Source: Sipunculus nudus
Taxonomy: Eukaryota > Annelida > Sipuncula > Golfingiida > Sipunculidae
Reading direction: 5' to 3'
Length of the DNA: 64,000 nt
NCBI GenBank assembly: GCA_026874595.1
Contig: CM049322.1
Span: 4,757,900 to 4,821,899 of the forward strand
The notes under the pieces: model-generated
Seen by the model: only the letters and a program-made list of their open reading frames with translations
Database searches by the model: none
Told to the model about the DNA's origin: nothing
In this document: positions 46,508-58,395 of the stretch, one piece after another
How positions within the stretch are numbered: position 1 is the stretch's first letter
Layout: every line of letters starts with the position of its first letter
Translations under genes and position numbers: made by a program

Positions 46508-46840
46508 TATTATACCAATCCTACCGAAAATGTTTACCAAAATTGATAATAGAGCAATAAAACTTTGTATTTTAGGAATCTGTATTCTCGAGATGAAGAT
46601 ATTTTATAGCTGGGGAAAAGTTCAGTGTATTCCTGACCGACGCATTGGGACATTTGGTTGAGGATATAACATCTTTTAAGAAAAGGGGGATTGTTTGCAA
46701 AGCAGTCATTTCCCAGACAATGCAATGGGATTTTTTTAAATCCACGAATGGTGTAGGTATAAATACAGCAGATACAGTGTACAAAAACAGGCCCCATACG
46801 TCAGCAAATATAGGTCGCTATGACCTAATTAAAGGTGCCG
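46508..46840. other. Spacer, no gene seen
   Basis: Overlapping short frames on both strands (46534-46854) with no splice support. Confidence 0.4.
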
Positions 46841-48100
46841 GGGGACCCCCTTGATATGAAGTAAGAAACTTCTATGTCCAAACTTTTACGATGTGTGCCC
46901 TGTTTACGGAGGATGGGATGGACGGCAGAGCAGTTGGCCAGAGGAACGACTGACAAACATCAATCGCTATAATTGTGTGACATTCAGTCAGCTCATCAAA
47001 AAAATCCCTTTGGACACATTTACCATGGTGTAAGAGATATAGTTATAGAAGATGCTTTTGCATACATTTTGTAGAATACAGCACTGACTTTTTATTTTTT
47101 TAAAATATGAAAAATTGTTGATAATGAATAAATGAAGGTGGCACCACCAGTGGTGCACAGCTAAAAGAGTTGTCCATGACCAATAAGAATATTTAGTTTA
47201 AGTAATTTTCAACCGGCCAACGTGTTAAAAATTCGCAATTGTGTTCGAAACAATCCGAGAGCACTGGCTGGGCTGATTTTCTTTGTTTATATCGCAATGA
47301 TTTTGTATGTGCAGATTAGACACATTTTTTAGTTTAAAATAGTTGTTTTATTCTGCAACTAAGAGCACTAACAAAAGTTTTATTTTCGAAATGGCAAGAA
47401 CAAACAATAACGTAATAAATATATACAGATCACAGTGACTGTACCACTCTCCTACCTGCAAGGTAAGTAAGGAATCCAAAGGTCATATATTTATGATTTG
47501 CGCCTTGTTAATATTTATCCAGCCACAATTTCTGAGTATAAAAATACAATTCCGTACGAATGGAGAAAATGTATATGGCACCACAAGTTATGCACAGTTA
47601 ATAGATATACAGTATCTGCAACCATATTAAATTTCAAACATACCTTGCAACCATTACTGATATATATTAGTTAGAGTATAAATTTCAAGTATAAACCAGT
47701 TGCCAGATCTGTTTTTTTTTTCATTGTGTATGCAGTAGCTGTGATGAACTCGTTGCACTGATTTTCAGCAAAACTTCAAAGGTGACATACATATACACAT
47801 ACGTGTAAACGATGCACATTCCTATGTCTTCTTTATTAAATATAGAAAACAAGTTTTTTTTCAGGCTGCATTGAGACTTATCTATCCTAATTTTTTATTT
47901 TTAAAAAGTATTATTAAAATGCTAAAAATATAAAAAAAACTGGAAGGTGGCACCACCAGTCCAAAACAACTGAAAGGGCTGTCCATGCCCGATAATCATA
48001 TTAAGATTACGAAACACCCATGTAATCATTACTGACATACTTTATCTGAATTCGTAAGAATTCCGCAGATCAAAAGTATGCAATATCCACAATTGCTAAT
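46841..48100 (+). repeat. Diverged copies of the 340-bp family upstream of leader exon 1
   Basis: GTGGCACCACCAGT-like landmarks occur at 47148, 47577 and 47947. ACGATGTGTGCCCTGTTTACG (cut here) near 46889 and TGATTTGCGCCTTGTTAA near 47494 match the tail of the repeat. 'CCATGTAATCATTACTGA' (48018) is shared with the equivalent region upstream of leader exon 2 (53751). Confidence 0.75.
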
Positions 48101-48494
48101 ACAGTGGTAACAGTATATATGGTAATATGGTAACAGTGTCAGATGCGCAAATGATGCAAGTTTTATTTTGTTTAAAATTAAGGTGAATAATGAGTAAAAA
48201 CTTACGGACAACAGCGACTGATTATCATTTATGTGGATGCGTTATTTACACCGACAGACATTTTTTACACAATACCGATTTAATCATTTGCTTTTACATC
48301 AACGCCCATTATATTATTAATCTCGTTAAAATTTAAAATGTAAATGCAAACTATCTGATTTATAATTGTAGGGTAACACATTTTGTTCAAATTACTTCAT
48401 ATTTTGTAATTTGTTATCCTATAATTCGAAGGGTGGCGATGATACCGAGTTTTATCTATAATTGAAGCACGAGGCTCAGGTTTACTCAACCAAA
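48101..48494 (+). promoter_or_regulatory. Upstream region of leader exon 1
   Basis: Homologous in patches to 53830-54272 (for example CAAATGATGCA-GTTTTATTTTGTTTA and GGTTTACTCAACCA just before the ATG). The TTTACTCAACCARAATGTCAAA junction is the best-conserved block between copies 1 and 2. A promoter is inferred from position only. Confidence 0.4.
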
Positions 48495-48561
48495 ATGTCA
48501 AAGATGGCAGCCGGCTCCATTCTACTTGCTGTCCATTTCAACGTAATATCATCAGCTGAAT
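48495..48561 (+). CDS. Leader (signal-peptide-like) exon, copy 1
   Basis: ATG opens 22 codons, MSKMAAGSILLAVHFNVISS-AE, then one base and the donor GTGAGA (phase 1). Charged/polar start, hydrophobic core and a small-residue SSA end are typical of an ER signal peptide. The exon has the same length (67 bp) and phase as those at 54273 and 59863, and the flanks are homologous, so these are tandem paralogues and not a chance frame. The likely product is a small secreted or type-I membrane protein. The partner exon (from 49218) is decayed, so this copy may be a pseudogene. Confidence 0.6.
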
Positions 48562-49217
48562 GTGAGATTTTGATTTATCCAGTTTTTTATGTTTCTTCAA
48601 TTTAAGTGTGTAGTCTAATCAATATTGGTCTTACAAGACAGAAAAGGTTTTAGAATACCACTGGTCAACGAAAGGCCGTTTATGTGTTAGAATATATAGC
48701 ACATATCATCGGTCATTTATCGACAGTTTTCTTATTTGTTTGCACTTAGATAAGGACATTGCAAATAATGAAATCAGGTTATTGTATTGGTGCACAATAA
48801 GACTCCTCTTAACGTATCAACTGATTTATATATGTATTTCAATATATATTAACTTATTTTCTTATTTGTTTATTGATGGAGCGTCTATATAATTAGTCCT
48901 ATAACTCCTTTGGGATATATTGGTGACTACTACAAAACTAGTCATGTACACTAGGTCATAGATTAATGGGATTTTAAGAAAATGAAATCAGTATACTTGG
49001 TAGTAAATTTAGGTGAAATATAATTTGACAATTATACAAGCTGTTTTTATGTAATATCAACATTATTATACCTATACAGTATCACATAAATAGTTGCTAT
49101 ATCTGTATAAGATGGCATTTTGTGATTACCTACAGAAAGGATAAAAAATATAGACGTACTAGTTTTATCAGGCTCAGGCAAGTTGTCCCCGTGTCTCATA
49201 CAATATTTCTCTCATAG

Positions 49218-49610
49218 TTTTGGCCCAGTGTTCTTAATTGGATAGTCTGTCAGGGTATGATCTTGTAAAACACGACTTACTATTAGCAAAGACATGCTAA
49301 ATGTAAACTAACAGTGTGAATAAACAGAGCAGAATTTTTTGTCGCATGAACGCCAACTCTTGTTAAAAGGTCGATGATACACCAACGTGAACGACTTAGG
49401 CTCATCGCACTGTTTAATTATACCCTTCTCACCTTAGTAACGCAAAAGAGAAACGTTTATAAGGTTCAATTGTCCGTGTTACGTATTATTTATTATCTGG
49501 CACGTGGCCACTCTTTCGGTTGCGCCCTCTTTTTCAAGTCTTGCCTCCGAGTAGAGTTAGAAAATATTCTAAAATAGATAGTTCACCTAATAATTTTATA
49601 CATATATGGA
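49218..49610 (+). pseudogene. Second-exon remnant, leader gene copy 1
   Basis: The acceptor TATTTCTCTCATAG (49204-49217) is followed by sequence aligning to the second exons at 55082, 60644 and 61649 (AGTGTTCTTAATTGGATAG; GATGATACACC..AACGAC; CATCGCACTGTTTA; TTATACC). In phase 1 it meets TAA after a few codons. The 3' part, GAAAATATTCTAAAATAGAT (49559), is nearly identical to 55381-55400. It is broken by stops and indels. Confidence 0.5.
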
Positions 49611-49636
49611 TAAAGATGACAAATACGTTATAATTT

Positions 49637-49638
<2 letters not shown>

Positions 49639-49681
<43 letters not shown>
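49639..49681. repeat. (TA)n microsatellite
   Basis: TA tract directly abutting the AACCTC-type MITE end at 49682. Confidence 0.95.
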
Positions 49682-49686
<5 letters not shown>

Positions 49687-49830
49687 CCTCACCTAGCCAC
49701 CTCAGTTCAATGACCACCTCGGAATTAAGACCACTTGTTTTGGTCCCAACGGGCGACCTGAACCTTAAATAAGCGACCCTGCCTGGCCAGCCGCAGCGTT
49801 CGGTCGGGTGCAAACCAATGCATTACATTC
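49682..49830. mobile_element. Pogo/Tigger-like MITE fragment
   Basis: TTAAAACCTCACCTAGCCAC followed by GACCACCTCGGAATTAAGACC and TTTTGGTCCC. The repeated 'GACCAC' and AACCTC end are typical of Tigger-derived MITEs. No clear right TIR, so probably truncated. Confidence 0.5.
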
Positions 49831-50278
49831 CTAATTAGGAAACAGCAGTAGACGAAATCAGACCCTTGGCATAGATGAAAGGGTGTACACGGATGATCAG
49901 ACCAGACCAGAAATATTCGCGTCCTTGTTTCATAACTGTTGTATAGGTATTTGTTACCTGTGACAGTGAGTACTGAGAGCCGTTGTGATGCCTAGGCGCA
50001 AGAAATTAATTGTATATGTTGTAATATTGTCAATACCATAAGTTGTGCCTGCCTTGAGATGTCCTTCGATATGATTGATATGATTTTTTTTTCTTTTTAG
50101 TCTTGCTGTTTTTTCTTTTCAGAAATGATAAATACAATTATACAGAACGTATTATGTTAATTAATTTTCTGTCTTATTTTGCAGATTTAGGTAGCAAACC
50201 AAAAAAGTAATTCCAAGTTATAATGAATAGCTACTTAGGTTCCGAACGCACGTACAGATTGACAATTGTATGACGCTT

Positions 50279-50365
50279 GCTGTTCGAACCTCACTTTGGC
50301 AACCACCTCATCAATATGACCACTTTATCACGTCGTCATTCCGAGGTTTTACTTTTACACAGACA
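50279..50365. mobile_element. ~80-bp AACCTC/GAGGTT MITE
   Basis: GTTCGAACCTCACTTTGG on the left and CCGAGGTTTTACTTTTAC on the right form short TIRs around GACCAC-type sequence. It resembles the fragment at 49682 and is likewise next to a TA tract (50399). Confidence 0.5.
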
Positions 50366-50392
50366 TACATACACACGCACACACACACATAC

Positions 50393-50398
<6 letters not shown>

Positions 50399-50449
<51 letters not shown>
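50399..50449. repeat. (TA)n microsatellite
   Basis: Preceded by a (CA)n-like ACACAC stretch (about 50370-50390). Confidence 0.95.
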
Positions 50450-50450
<1 letters not shown>

Positions 50451-50539
50451 CGCATGAAATCGGACATGCCTATATTCTGTAAAAGTAAGTTTATGCCCTT
50501 TTATTAACCAATAAACAATGCTTTTTTAGCACAGCTGAC

Positions 50540-50828
50540 CATACTTTATCTGAGATATAGTGATCATCTTTTACCCGTCGTCCGTCCGTAAATCCGTTAA
50601 CAATTCACAAATTGTAAACGAAGCATTAACGAAGCATTAACTTATAAGCAAGTCATTGGTAAATCTTCTTCCATACAAAATAACTCAATATGACCTATAT
50701 TTTTTGCGAGTTACGCTTTTTTGTTTGGCACCTAGAAAATCATACTTGTGTTAGTGTTCCAAAAATGTTGCATTCTACCCTATAACTAAAACTTTATTAG
50801 CAATAACTACACATATAACACATATAAC

Positions 50829-50835
<7 letters not shown>
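50540..50835 (+). repeat. Dispersed repeat with TACAGTGATCA start, copy 1
   Basis: GATATAGTGATCATC, GTCGTCCGTCCGT, AATCTTCTTCCATACA, TTTTGCGAGTTACG, ACTTGTGT-AGT, AAAAATGTTGCA and ACACATATAACAT recur in the same order at 51870-52150. Confidence 0.8.

Positions 50836-50871
<36 letters not shown>
50830..50871. repeat. (TA)n microsatellite
   Basis: Ends the repeat copy above. The corresponding place in copy 2 (52150) lacks the TA tract. Confidence 0.9.
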
Positions 50872-50873
<2 letters not shown>

Positions 50874-51854
50874 GCATGTATTCTGACATGTATGAATTCT
50901 TTTTAAAAGTTATTTGATTGCCTTTTACAGGGATCAAATATACATGGCAGTATCTGATATTTTAGTGGCATGTGCCCTTGAAGAAATTCCATCAGGAAAA
51001 CTATAAATGATATGATGCTTTAACCATTGTTAACCACCTGGTTTTATTCGGCCGACTACTGATACGTATAAAGTGCATCAGTTGACTTTCATGCTGATCT
51101 GTCAAATCCCTAGGTATACCTACGAATTGTGGTTCTTGGGATTCGCTAAGGACATGTATAGGGACATTCTGTGATATTTATTTTAAATTATCACACACCC
51201 GCTTATTTTATCAGTTTTATAATTTTACAAGCCACACTTGTTACCGGGAGACAGATGTGCACAGTGTTATATTTTATGATTTGTTACGTTGCCCTTGTTC
51301 TATTGTGTAATCATTTTGTACAGTTTTATTCCATTTCAATATGATAGTAGGCGACACAGAATATATATATACATGTAAGGGAATCTCATAAATCAAAATA
51401 CATACATGCACTTTTTCATACATATTCATAGATACACGGTTGTATTCGTAATATACATTCATCTCTGCTTAAATGTACTTAAATGCAAAACAAGTGTTGG
51501 TCAAGCGTGTGTGTTCCCGCTATATATCTAAATAAAATCACTTATTAAAATCACTCTTCACATTACCTTGTATGCATGTATGAGTGAGGAGTATGAATAT
51601 GAAGTCAGAATGCATAGTTTTGGCCGGTCTTACAAGATAATGGATGCTAAAATGAATATCACATTACATCCTACTTTTAATACACACAATACAAATCAAC
51701 TTTCAATATCTCACCTTTTTTTTATAGATATTGGAACTCTCAGTTGGAAACCACCGCAGTAGAGACATATTGTTTGATCTTTGCAATTCTATTTTGCGTA
51801 CAGTTTTGGCAGGTGTAACAAAATTACGGTATTTCCTTTTTTATCGTTGCTGAA
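50872..51854. other. Spacer, no gene seen
   Basis: AT-rich; no supported frame or splice pair. Confidence 0.4.
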
Positions 51855-52160
51855 CATAGGTCATCCGAGCTACAGTGATCACCCTTGCCTCTCATACCGG
51901 CCGTCTTTTAACAAGACAAAAAATACAACCATTATATCTAGAAACGTTTTAAAAATCCAGGTAGGTCCTTAATAAATCTCCTTCCATACATAAATTAGGC
52001 CAATGGGAAGTATATTTTGCGAGTTACGTGCGTTGCTGTGTATTTTGTACTAAGAAATTCACACTTGTGTCAGTATTCTTTGCTGCAAAACAAAAATGTT
52101 GCACTTAATCCTAAAACTAAACCATTGTTCACAGACCGCACATATAACATTGTTACTTAA
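51855..52160 (+). repeat. Dispersed repeat with TACAGTGATCA start, copy 2
   Basis: Collinear with 50540-50835 (offset ~1.32 kb). It begins CATCCGAGCTACAGTGATCA, the better-preserved start. Confidence 0.8.
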
Positions 52161-52781
52161 AAAAAAAGAAAAAGCCAGTTCATCAGAACTGTTGCGGACA
52201 CAATTGTAAAATATTGACATATGCAACTGTTGATGTATGAAATTTCTCAATTTCCCAGTTGCATGCCAGCAAACTAATGCTTTACATTTATTGCACATTT
52301 TGAAAAAAAAATATAGGCATAATTTGCATATGTCTGTATCCCAGTTATGGTTGCCTGGTATGTTTTGAATATTGTAAGCTCTTTTATAATAGATAGCACG
52401 TTCAACTGCGCAAAACTGGTGAAAACTACATTTTCTCCGATTTCATGGATTTTCCTGAAGTAATGCTCGTTTAATTGTGTTAAGCAGTTATAAAATCAAA
52501 CTCGTATTGGTGTTCTGGACAGGAAAAGTAAACTTATACACTCACCTATGACCATTTGAAGAAAATCCATTCAGTAAATTCTTCTCAGCAACTACATACA
52601 TAACTGTAACGATACTTAATTGACAGCAATCTAAGTTGAACGTATATCTCAGCGTCAGAGATCTGCTGAGCGTCATTACCCTTGCTTGTAACTGAACTCG
52701 TAAGTTGCTTATTTTCCTAAAGTTTAATCAGAGTAAAAGACAGAGATGACCTGACTCTAATTTTTGACCTTGATATAATTT
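52161..52781. other. Spacer, no gene seen
   Basis: AT-rich, no supported feature. Confidence 0.4.
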
Positions 52782-53006
52782 TCAGGCACCTGCCCTATTA
52801 TCGCTAAGGGATGGGAGGGAGCCTACGGTGATCTCAGGCGATTGCAGACCTAACATAGACTGATTAAATGAAACCTGCCGAAATGTTTTTGTAACAAACC
52901 TGTCTATCACGGACCTATTAACACATGTTGTTGCTTGTCTGTGCTTTAACATCAGATACTTAAAACGGAATCCCAATCTGTCGGCATAATCCAGTATAAA
53001 TCCGAC
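52782..53006 (-). CDS. Candidate minus-strand terminal exon, 74 codons, unknown
   Basis: On the minus strand a strong acceptor, a run of T ending ATACAG (53019 down to 53007), is followed by a 74-codon open frame in phase 0. It begins VGFILDYADRLGFRFKYLML, ends SLPSLSDNRAGA, and stops with TGA at 52784-52782. Composition is less AT-rich than the flanks. I see no Cys pattern, membrane segment or family motif. It lies between leader-gene copies 1 and 2 on the opposite strand. No corresponding exon was noticed in the 59-kb unit. Confidence 0.3.
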   Translation of the reverse strand, partial: VGFILDYADRLGFRFKYLMLKHRQATTCVNRSVIDRFVTKTFRQVSFNQSMLGLQSPEITVGSLPSLSDNRAGA

Positions 53007-53325
53007 CTGTATAAAAAAAGTATGCATTATTTTACGTTCACTTTTACACGATTGCACGTTTTTCTTGTCATGCTTTGTATAAAAGAGCAACTCAGTGGAC
53101 TGTTGGAGATGTGATGTATATTAAATGGGAATTGATTTAACACTATGACAAGAATTATATGTTAAAAAGGATACTCTGAATTCATTTTTACACTGGTATA
53201 AGAAAACTCGGCAGATAAAGAACACATGAGTCCCTTGCCTAAACCACCGGATTTCCCTGTCCTGCTCTCTGTATCCGAATAATATGTTCAGGTAAAATTC
53301 TGTGTACGAAATTATACAACAAAAA
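53007..53325. other. Spacer, no gene seen
   Basis: AT-rich. Confidence 0.4.
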
Positions 53326-53900
53326 ATGTAGATGGAACCACCAATCTTGGGCTGTTAATAGAGATATACGGGATCTACAATCATATAAAATTTGAAAGGC
53401 ACCATGCAACCATTATTGCCATATCTTATTTAAAGTATGAAATTCAGCAATAAATAACCTGCCACGTTTATATTTTGAAAATGTGTTTGCGATTGTTGTG
53501 ATGAATTCGTATAGACTTTCTCAAGATGTAGAAGGTGATAGGTACATACGTGTAAATGATACACATTCTTGCGACTTGATCTTTAAATGTTAAAATAAAA
53601 TGTCTGTCAGGTTACATTGTCACAAATCCATCCTAATTTCTATGTGAATAATGATTTCAAAATGATAACCAAAATGTTGATGGCATTACCAGTCTCGAAA
53701 AAAGCGTAATGGGCTATCCATGATCATTAAGCAAATCAAAATTAAGAGATATCCATGTAATCATTACTGAATGATCTTATCTGAAGTATAAAGACCATAA
53801 ACCAACGGCCTCTAATCTTCAAATGTCATATTTGTTATGCAGCAGAATTGGCTGACCTGATTTCTTCATTGTTTTCATTGTACCAATGTCAGATGAACAA
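53326..53900 (+). repeat. Diverged 340-bp family copies upstream of leader exon 2
   Basis: GATGGAACCACCAATCTTGG (53327) and GATGGCATTACCAGTCTCG (53677) are ~350 bp apart. 'ATATAAAATTTGAAAGGCACC' (cut) and 'CCATGTAATCATTACTGA' match the equivalent region at 47600-48030, showing that repeat and leader gene were duplicated together. Confidence 0.75.
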
Positions 53901-54149
53901 ATGATGCACGTTTTATTTTGTTTAACATTAAGTTGAATAATAAGTAAATATCTACGGACAGCAGCGGTTTCATTATCATTTCTGTTGAAGCATTATATAC
54001 ACTGATGACATTGTTATACAAAAAAATAATATTCATTTGCTTATACACCCACGATACATACGACCCTAATTAATCTCGTTTAAATTGTAAAATGAAACAA
54101 ACTGCAAACCATACGATTCTATTTATGTAAAGAAACGCATTTTGTTTAT

Positions 54150-54272
54150 TTGTTATGTCATTAGCCGACAGATGGCGCTAATACTGTTTGGTTTCTTATG
54201 CCTCCACAATTAAATATTGCGTGCGCATGTATACTAAAATGGAACCACAAGGCTGGGGTTTACTCAACCAGA
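54150..54272 (+). promoter_or_regulatory. Conserved upstream block of leader exon 2
   Basis: CGACAGATGGCGCTAATACT and AATTAAATATTGCGTGCGC are matched at 59563-59625 upstream of leader exon 3 (CGATAGACGGCGCTGAGAAA; GTTAAATATTGCGTGAGC). This is the strongest noncoding conservation between copies and is a candidate promoter or 5' UTR. Function is inferred. Confidence 0.4.
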
Positions 54273-54339
54273 ATGTCAAACATGGCGGGCTGCTCTATCC
54301 TATCCGCTCTCTTTCTCAACGTAATGTCACCAGCTCAAG
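54273..54339 (+). CDS. Leader (signal-peptide-like) exon, copy 2
   Basis: 22 codons, MSNMAGCSILSALFLNVMSP-AQ, plus one base and the donor GTGAGA (phase 1). It is paralogous to copies 1 and 3: conserved MS(K/N)MA start and hydrophobic core, and all substitutions keep the frame. The ATG context AGAATGTC is unremarkable, and a second in-frame ATG four codons in could also serve. Of the three, this copy has the best splice signals, but its second exon (55082) stops after 12 codons in phase. Confidence 0.6.
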
Positions 54340-55081
54340 GTGAGATTTTTTTTCTGCGCTTTTTATTTTCCATCAATATAAGTGTGTAGTCGAATTATTA
54401 TTGACCTGACAAGACAGAAAAGGTTATAGCAATCCACTGGTCCACGAAGGCCCGTTCGTGTGTAAGATTATTTGCATGGCAAATTTCTTTTCTCTAACTG
54501 TATATTAAGCTAGTTAAGGCAATGCGGTCATTTATCTTAAACTTTTCATAGTTTTACCCCTTTATTAGAAGCATTTTCAAATAATGTGATCATGTGATTG
54601 TCTTTGCTCGTGTGGTGCACGATATGACTCACCTTAACGTATAGAGTAATATATATTTTATATATTATTTATTACATTATATATTATCCTATATATTTGT
54701 TTCTTTATTGGTGGACCCTCTACAAGTCCTTTATTCTCGTTGGCGTATGTATTTAACGACTACAAATCAAGTATACTAAGAGGTAAAGATGAAAGGAATC
54801 TCAACAAAATTCCACCCGTATAATTGGTAGTAAATTTAGGTCAAATATAATTTGACAATTAATCAAGCTGTTTGACAAGCAATTTGACAAGATATTTTCG
54901 TGTAATATCAACAACATTAGACCTATAAGATTTAACATAATACGTTGCGATCTCTGTATAATAAGATTTATTATAAATACATCAGGAAACGGAAAAAAAT
55001 ATAGATATATCAGGCACACGTAAGTTGTCTCCGAGTTACGAATTCCATAGCACACCATACTGTATTTCTCTTATTATTTAG

Positions 55082-55440
55082 GTCAGGAGTTCAAACATGA
55101 ATGGGATGTCAGGAAATAGACTTTTAAAACATGACATACCATTAAGCAAGAAAAGCACAAAGTTGCATGAAAAGCATAGTCATGTAAAAACTCCATGTGG
55201 AAACGATGTGAATGACTGCGGCCCATCAAACTGTTCATTTATACCTACTCGACCCAATGACGGGTACAAAGAAGCGCATGGCATCTGCAATTGGCCGTGT
55301 TCTGTGCAAATATTATCTGTCTATTCACCACTATTTAAGTGTACACCCTCTTTTGCAAGTCCGGCTTCGTAGTATAGTTAGAAAATATTCTAAAATAGAT
55401 AGTTTACCTAATACTTTTATACATATGTTGATGCAAGATG
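55082..55440 (+). pseudogene. Second-exon remnant, leader gene copy 2
   Basis: The acceptor CTCTTATTATTTAG is followed by a phase-1 frame, GQEFKHEWDVRK, then TAG. An alternative frame from 55097 stays open for 91 codons and contains a Cys-rich stretch (CGNDVNDCGPSNCSF, later CNWPCSV), but it would need a different splice or start. GTCAGGAGTTC-AACATGAATGG aligns to the other copies (GTCCGGNGTTCTCAAACC). The homologous tail is at 55381. Either a short product or, more likely, a decayed exon. Confidence 0.45.
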
Positions 55441-55444
55441 ACAA

Positions 55445-57233
55445 ATTACATTAATCGTTTAATACACACATATGCGGTATATGCATAAATAAAAATATAA
55501 TAGTGTTACTTATGGGCATAAGGATTGCAACATATTATCTTTGTTGGAAAAAGGTTTGAATCATATAAAATTGACACTCCTGGACAATTATTGGCATTAA
55601 TAACTGCTGAAGATTTAGCCTGTAATCGAAATATGTTTGGATTATTATGGAAAATTTCAATTATGCAAATTCATAATTTAATCAGCGATAAAACTTAGAG
55701 GTAAACTTCATACATATCCTTATTCTTTGCAAAATACTTGTCTAATAAAAGGCATTTGGGAGAAAAATATGTTTTATATTAGTTTTCTATTCTATATATA
55801 TATTCATACTACCAGGATAACTTAGACACAGAATGCACGTACCATATACATAAAAATAAATGTATAACTCCTTGTATATGTGTGTACAGGAGTATTCCTC
55901 CTGGCAACTAATCGGTTTTAATTAGAATGGTTTATAATGGGTCATTCGTTCATGTAGACACTTGTTATACAACTAAACCAATGACCAATAATTAATATCT
56001 AAATCATGAATCATACGTGCATATTTTGTACAGTTTTTTTATCTATGCGTCAAAATGAAAAAAAATATATTACTTATTTTTTTATACATCGGGGTGCAAG
56101 GGAACAATTTATATTAGGCTACTGATATAATATCGAGGGTATTAAGTTATAGTTTTGGAAAGATTTACAATCTGGCCGGTCTGGGTATAACCTGGTAGAT
56201 GAATTCATATGAACGGTGTGGGTATATTCTTGGTGATGAATTTAAAAGCACGTTTACATTTAAGAGCACTAGGCATTAAGGTGTTTACATATTGAAAGGG
56301 GCCATCATCTTATCGAGCAATGTTTCTGCTCTTGAACAAAATGATTTTTTAACAAATTTTAATATAACTAGGAGAATGTCTTCATCAGCAACAACAGCTT
56401 TAAACAGCAAATTTATGTCTGTTATGACTTACTACTTCAAATACTTATGCAAATTTTAAAAATATAACCTATGTTTGCTTCACATCCTTGTAACTGTTTT
56501 GGTCGCTTGGTGAATTCGAATGTGTTTGTGTTACTTTTTTATTTATAAATGAAGCCTTAGATGTATATTCTGTCCACATCTTGTAAACAACCACATTTGA
56601 AGAAATTTATACAATTATAACTAAACAATTCAGGTTAAAGCATTAACCCGTTTGTATTATGTATGTATATATTTATGATGAGGCTCCGTACCCCTAAAAC
56701 TGGTTATACACAATTACATCATACACAATAATGTAAACAGGCTTCGTGCATGCATCTTACATTTAACACACTTGTAGAGCAGGTCCTGAGAATGAATGTG
56801 AAGGTAACGGATATGTATGCAGGGTCAGAAATAAGAGGTCTTTTTGCACGGGGCAGGGTTATGAGGGCTATCTGACGCCCTCCCCGCCCGTTATTATCCA
56901 TGGAAAAAAAGATAAGTTGGCCCATTTGGCGAAGCTCTGAGAAACTCTTGATTTTGATCTTTAGAAACTGAACCCTGTATACATTAAATCTGGGAAGCAT
57001 TTCACAACTGAGAAACGTTTAACAAAAGATTATTTTGTCTTTTCCTACTAGATCGTTAAGGACGTAAGGTAGAATTTTCTGTCAGTGAATGCAAAATTAA
57101 GACACAATGAATATTAGGGTTAAGCGCATTTAATGTTTAAAAAATTCTGCCATTAGCATTACTTTGAATATCAGATTATTAAAAATAGGCGGATTGAACT
57201 AATTAGAGGAAACGTTGATATTACTGTGATGAT

Positions 57234-57237
<4 letters not shown>
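55445..57237. other. Spacer, no gene seen
   Basis: AT-rich. A 93-codon minus frame (56719-57000) lacks splice support. Confidence 0.4.

Positions 57238-57238
<1 letters not shown>

Positions 57239-57269
<31 letters not shown>
57239..57269. repeat. (TA)n microsatellite
   Basis: Short pure TA tract. Confidence 0.9.
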
Positions 57270-57274
<5 letters not shown>

Positions 57275-57869
57275 TTTGAGGAAAGTGCGTCATATGTATT
57301 AGTTTTTCTCTGAATCGACAGAAGATATCTCATTAAAAAAGATTTTGGAATGATCAATATGTAAAAGTAAAACAGACCTGTGTACAACAAACATATGAAA
57401 AGCAAATTGTGTTATATGGGGCACCTGGTAGATGAAAATGGAAAGTGGAAGACAAGGAAAACTACGTGGGAAGACACTCATCTTAGAGACTTTCAATACA
57501 GAAATACTGAATGACTACATTCAGTACATCTTGTACATCTCTCTATGTACATAAGAGCCAGAACTGTTAACCTTGTTTCCCAGTAGTTGACCTGGGATAC
57601 GCTTTCACATGTCTCCGTATGCTAATGCTTTTCCGCACTCACAAATCGTGACTGTAAGTGTTCAGGATATTTTTAACTCCGCCTTGACATTATAATACTT
57701 TTTTTTCCTCATTATCGTTTAACGACTCCTAAATAGACCGAACTGATGCTGTTTACACATTTCAGGAACATTGATTAAAAGGAACAACGGATGGGAATAA
57801 AGGATATATTGGGTAAAAGTGATCAGAATTAATTTGAATTGGTTCGAATGATTTCTTGCCATTATAAAT
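57270..57869. other. Spacer, no gene seen
   Basis: No supported feature. Confidence 0.4.
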
Positions 57870-57945
57870 TGGAGGAAAACTTGAGGGGGGGGGAGACGGG
57901 GAGGCAGCTGCCCTCTTTGTCCCCCTCTGGCTCCGGCCCTGGTAT
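57870..57945. repeat. G-tract repeat fragment with CTCCGGCCCTGG
   Basis: GAGGGGGGGGGAGACGGGG followed by CCCCCTCTGGCTCCGGCCCTGG (shortened). It resembles a decayed copy of the G-tract MITEs at 26129 and 46287. Confidence 0.4.
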
Positions 57946-58395
57946 GATTGGGTTATTGAACATTTTTTAAAGATTATTAACTGTTCTCGCATTAGAAGGA
58001 AAATTAGTATTCTTATCATCATAGGCCTATATTATAAATGTCAGTTGTTTAATCACTAAGTTGAACAATTAATGAAATGTTATAAATATTACACCTCTAT
58101 CAAATGGACCAAAGGAATTTACATTATTATTCCGACATTAAGCGGATTTCCAATTTTCATGGAGTATGTTTTTAAGTATAATATAAGATAAATTCGTATG
58201 ACTAATCTTTAAAAAAAGCTTAAAACCGTGCAGTATTATATCCTAAGTCCTTGTTTGTACGAGGTGTAGGCAGGTCTAACTTTCGGGTATTTTTTTTTAA
58301 ATTTTGTTAGGCTGAATCTCATGAGAGACCTTGGGGGTTAGCAGAGTGATGTCGGTGTCTCGTAACGGAGCTTGTCTTAGAGGGGCTTTTAAACG
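57946..58395. other. Spacer, no gene seen
   Basis: AT-rich. Confidence 0.4.

Noticed and set aside
50283-50293. GTTCGAACCTC as a tRNA T-loop
   Set aside because: No matching acceptor, D-arm or anticodon stem around it; it belongs to a MITE end.
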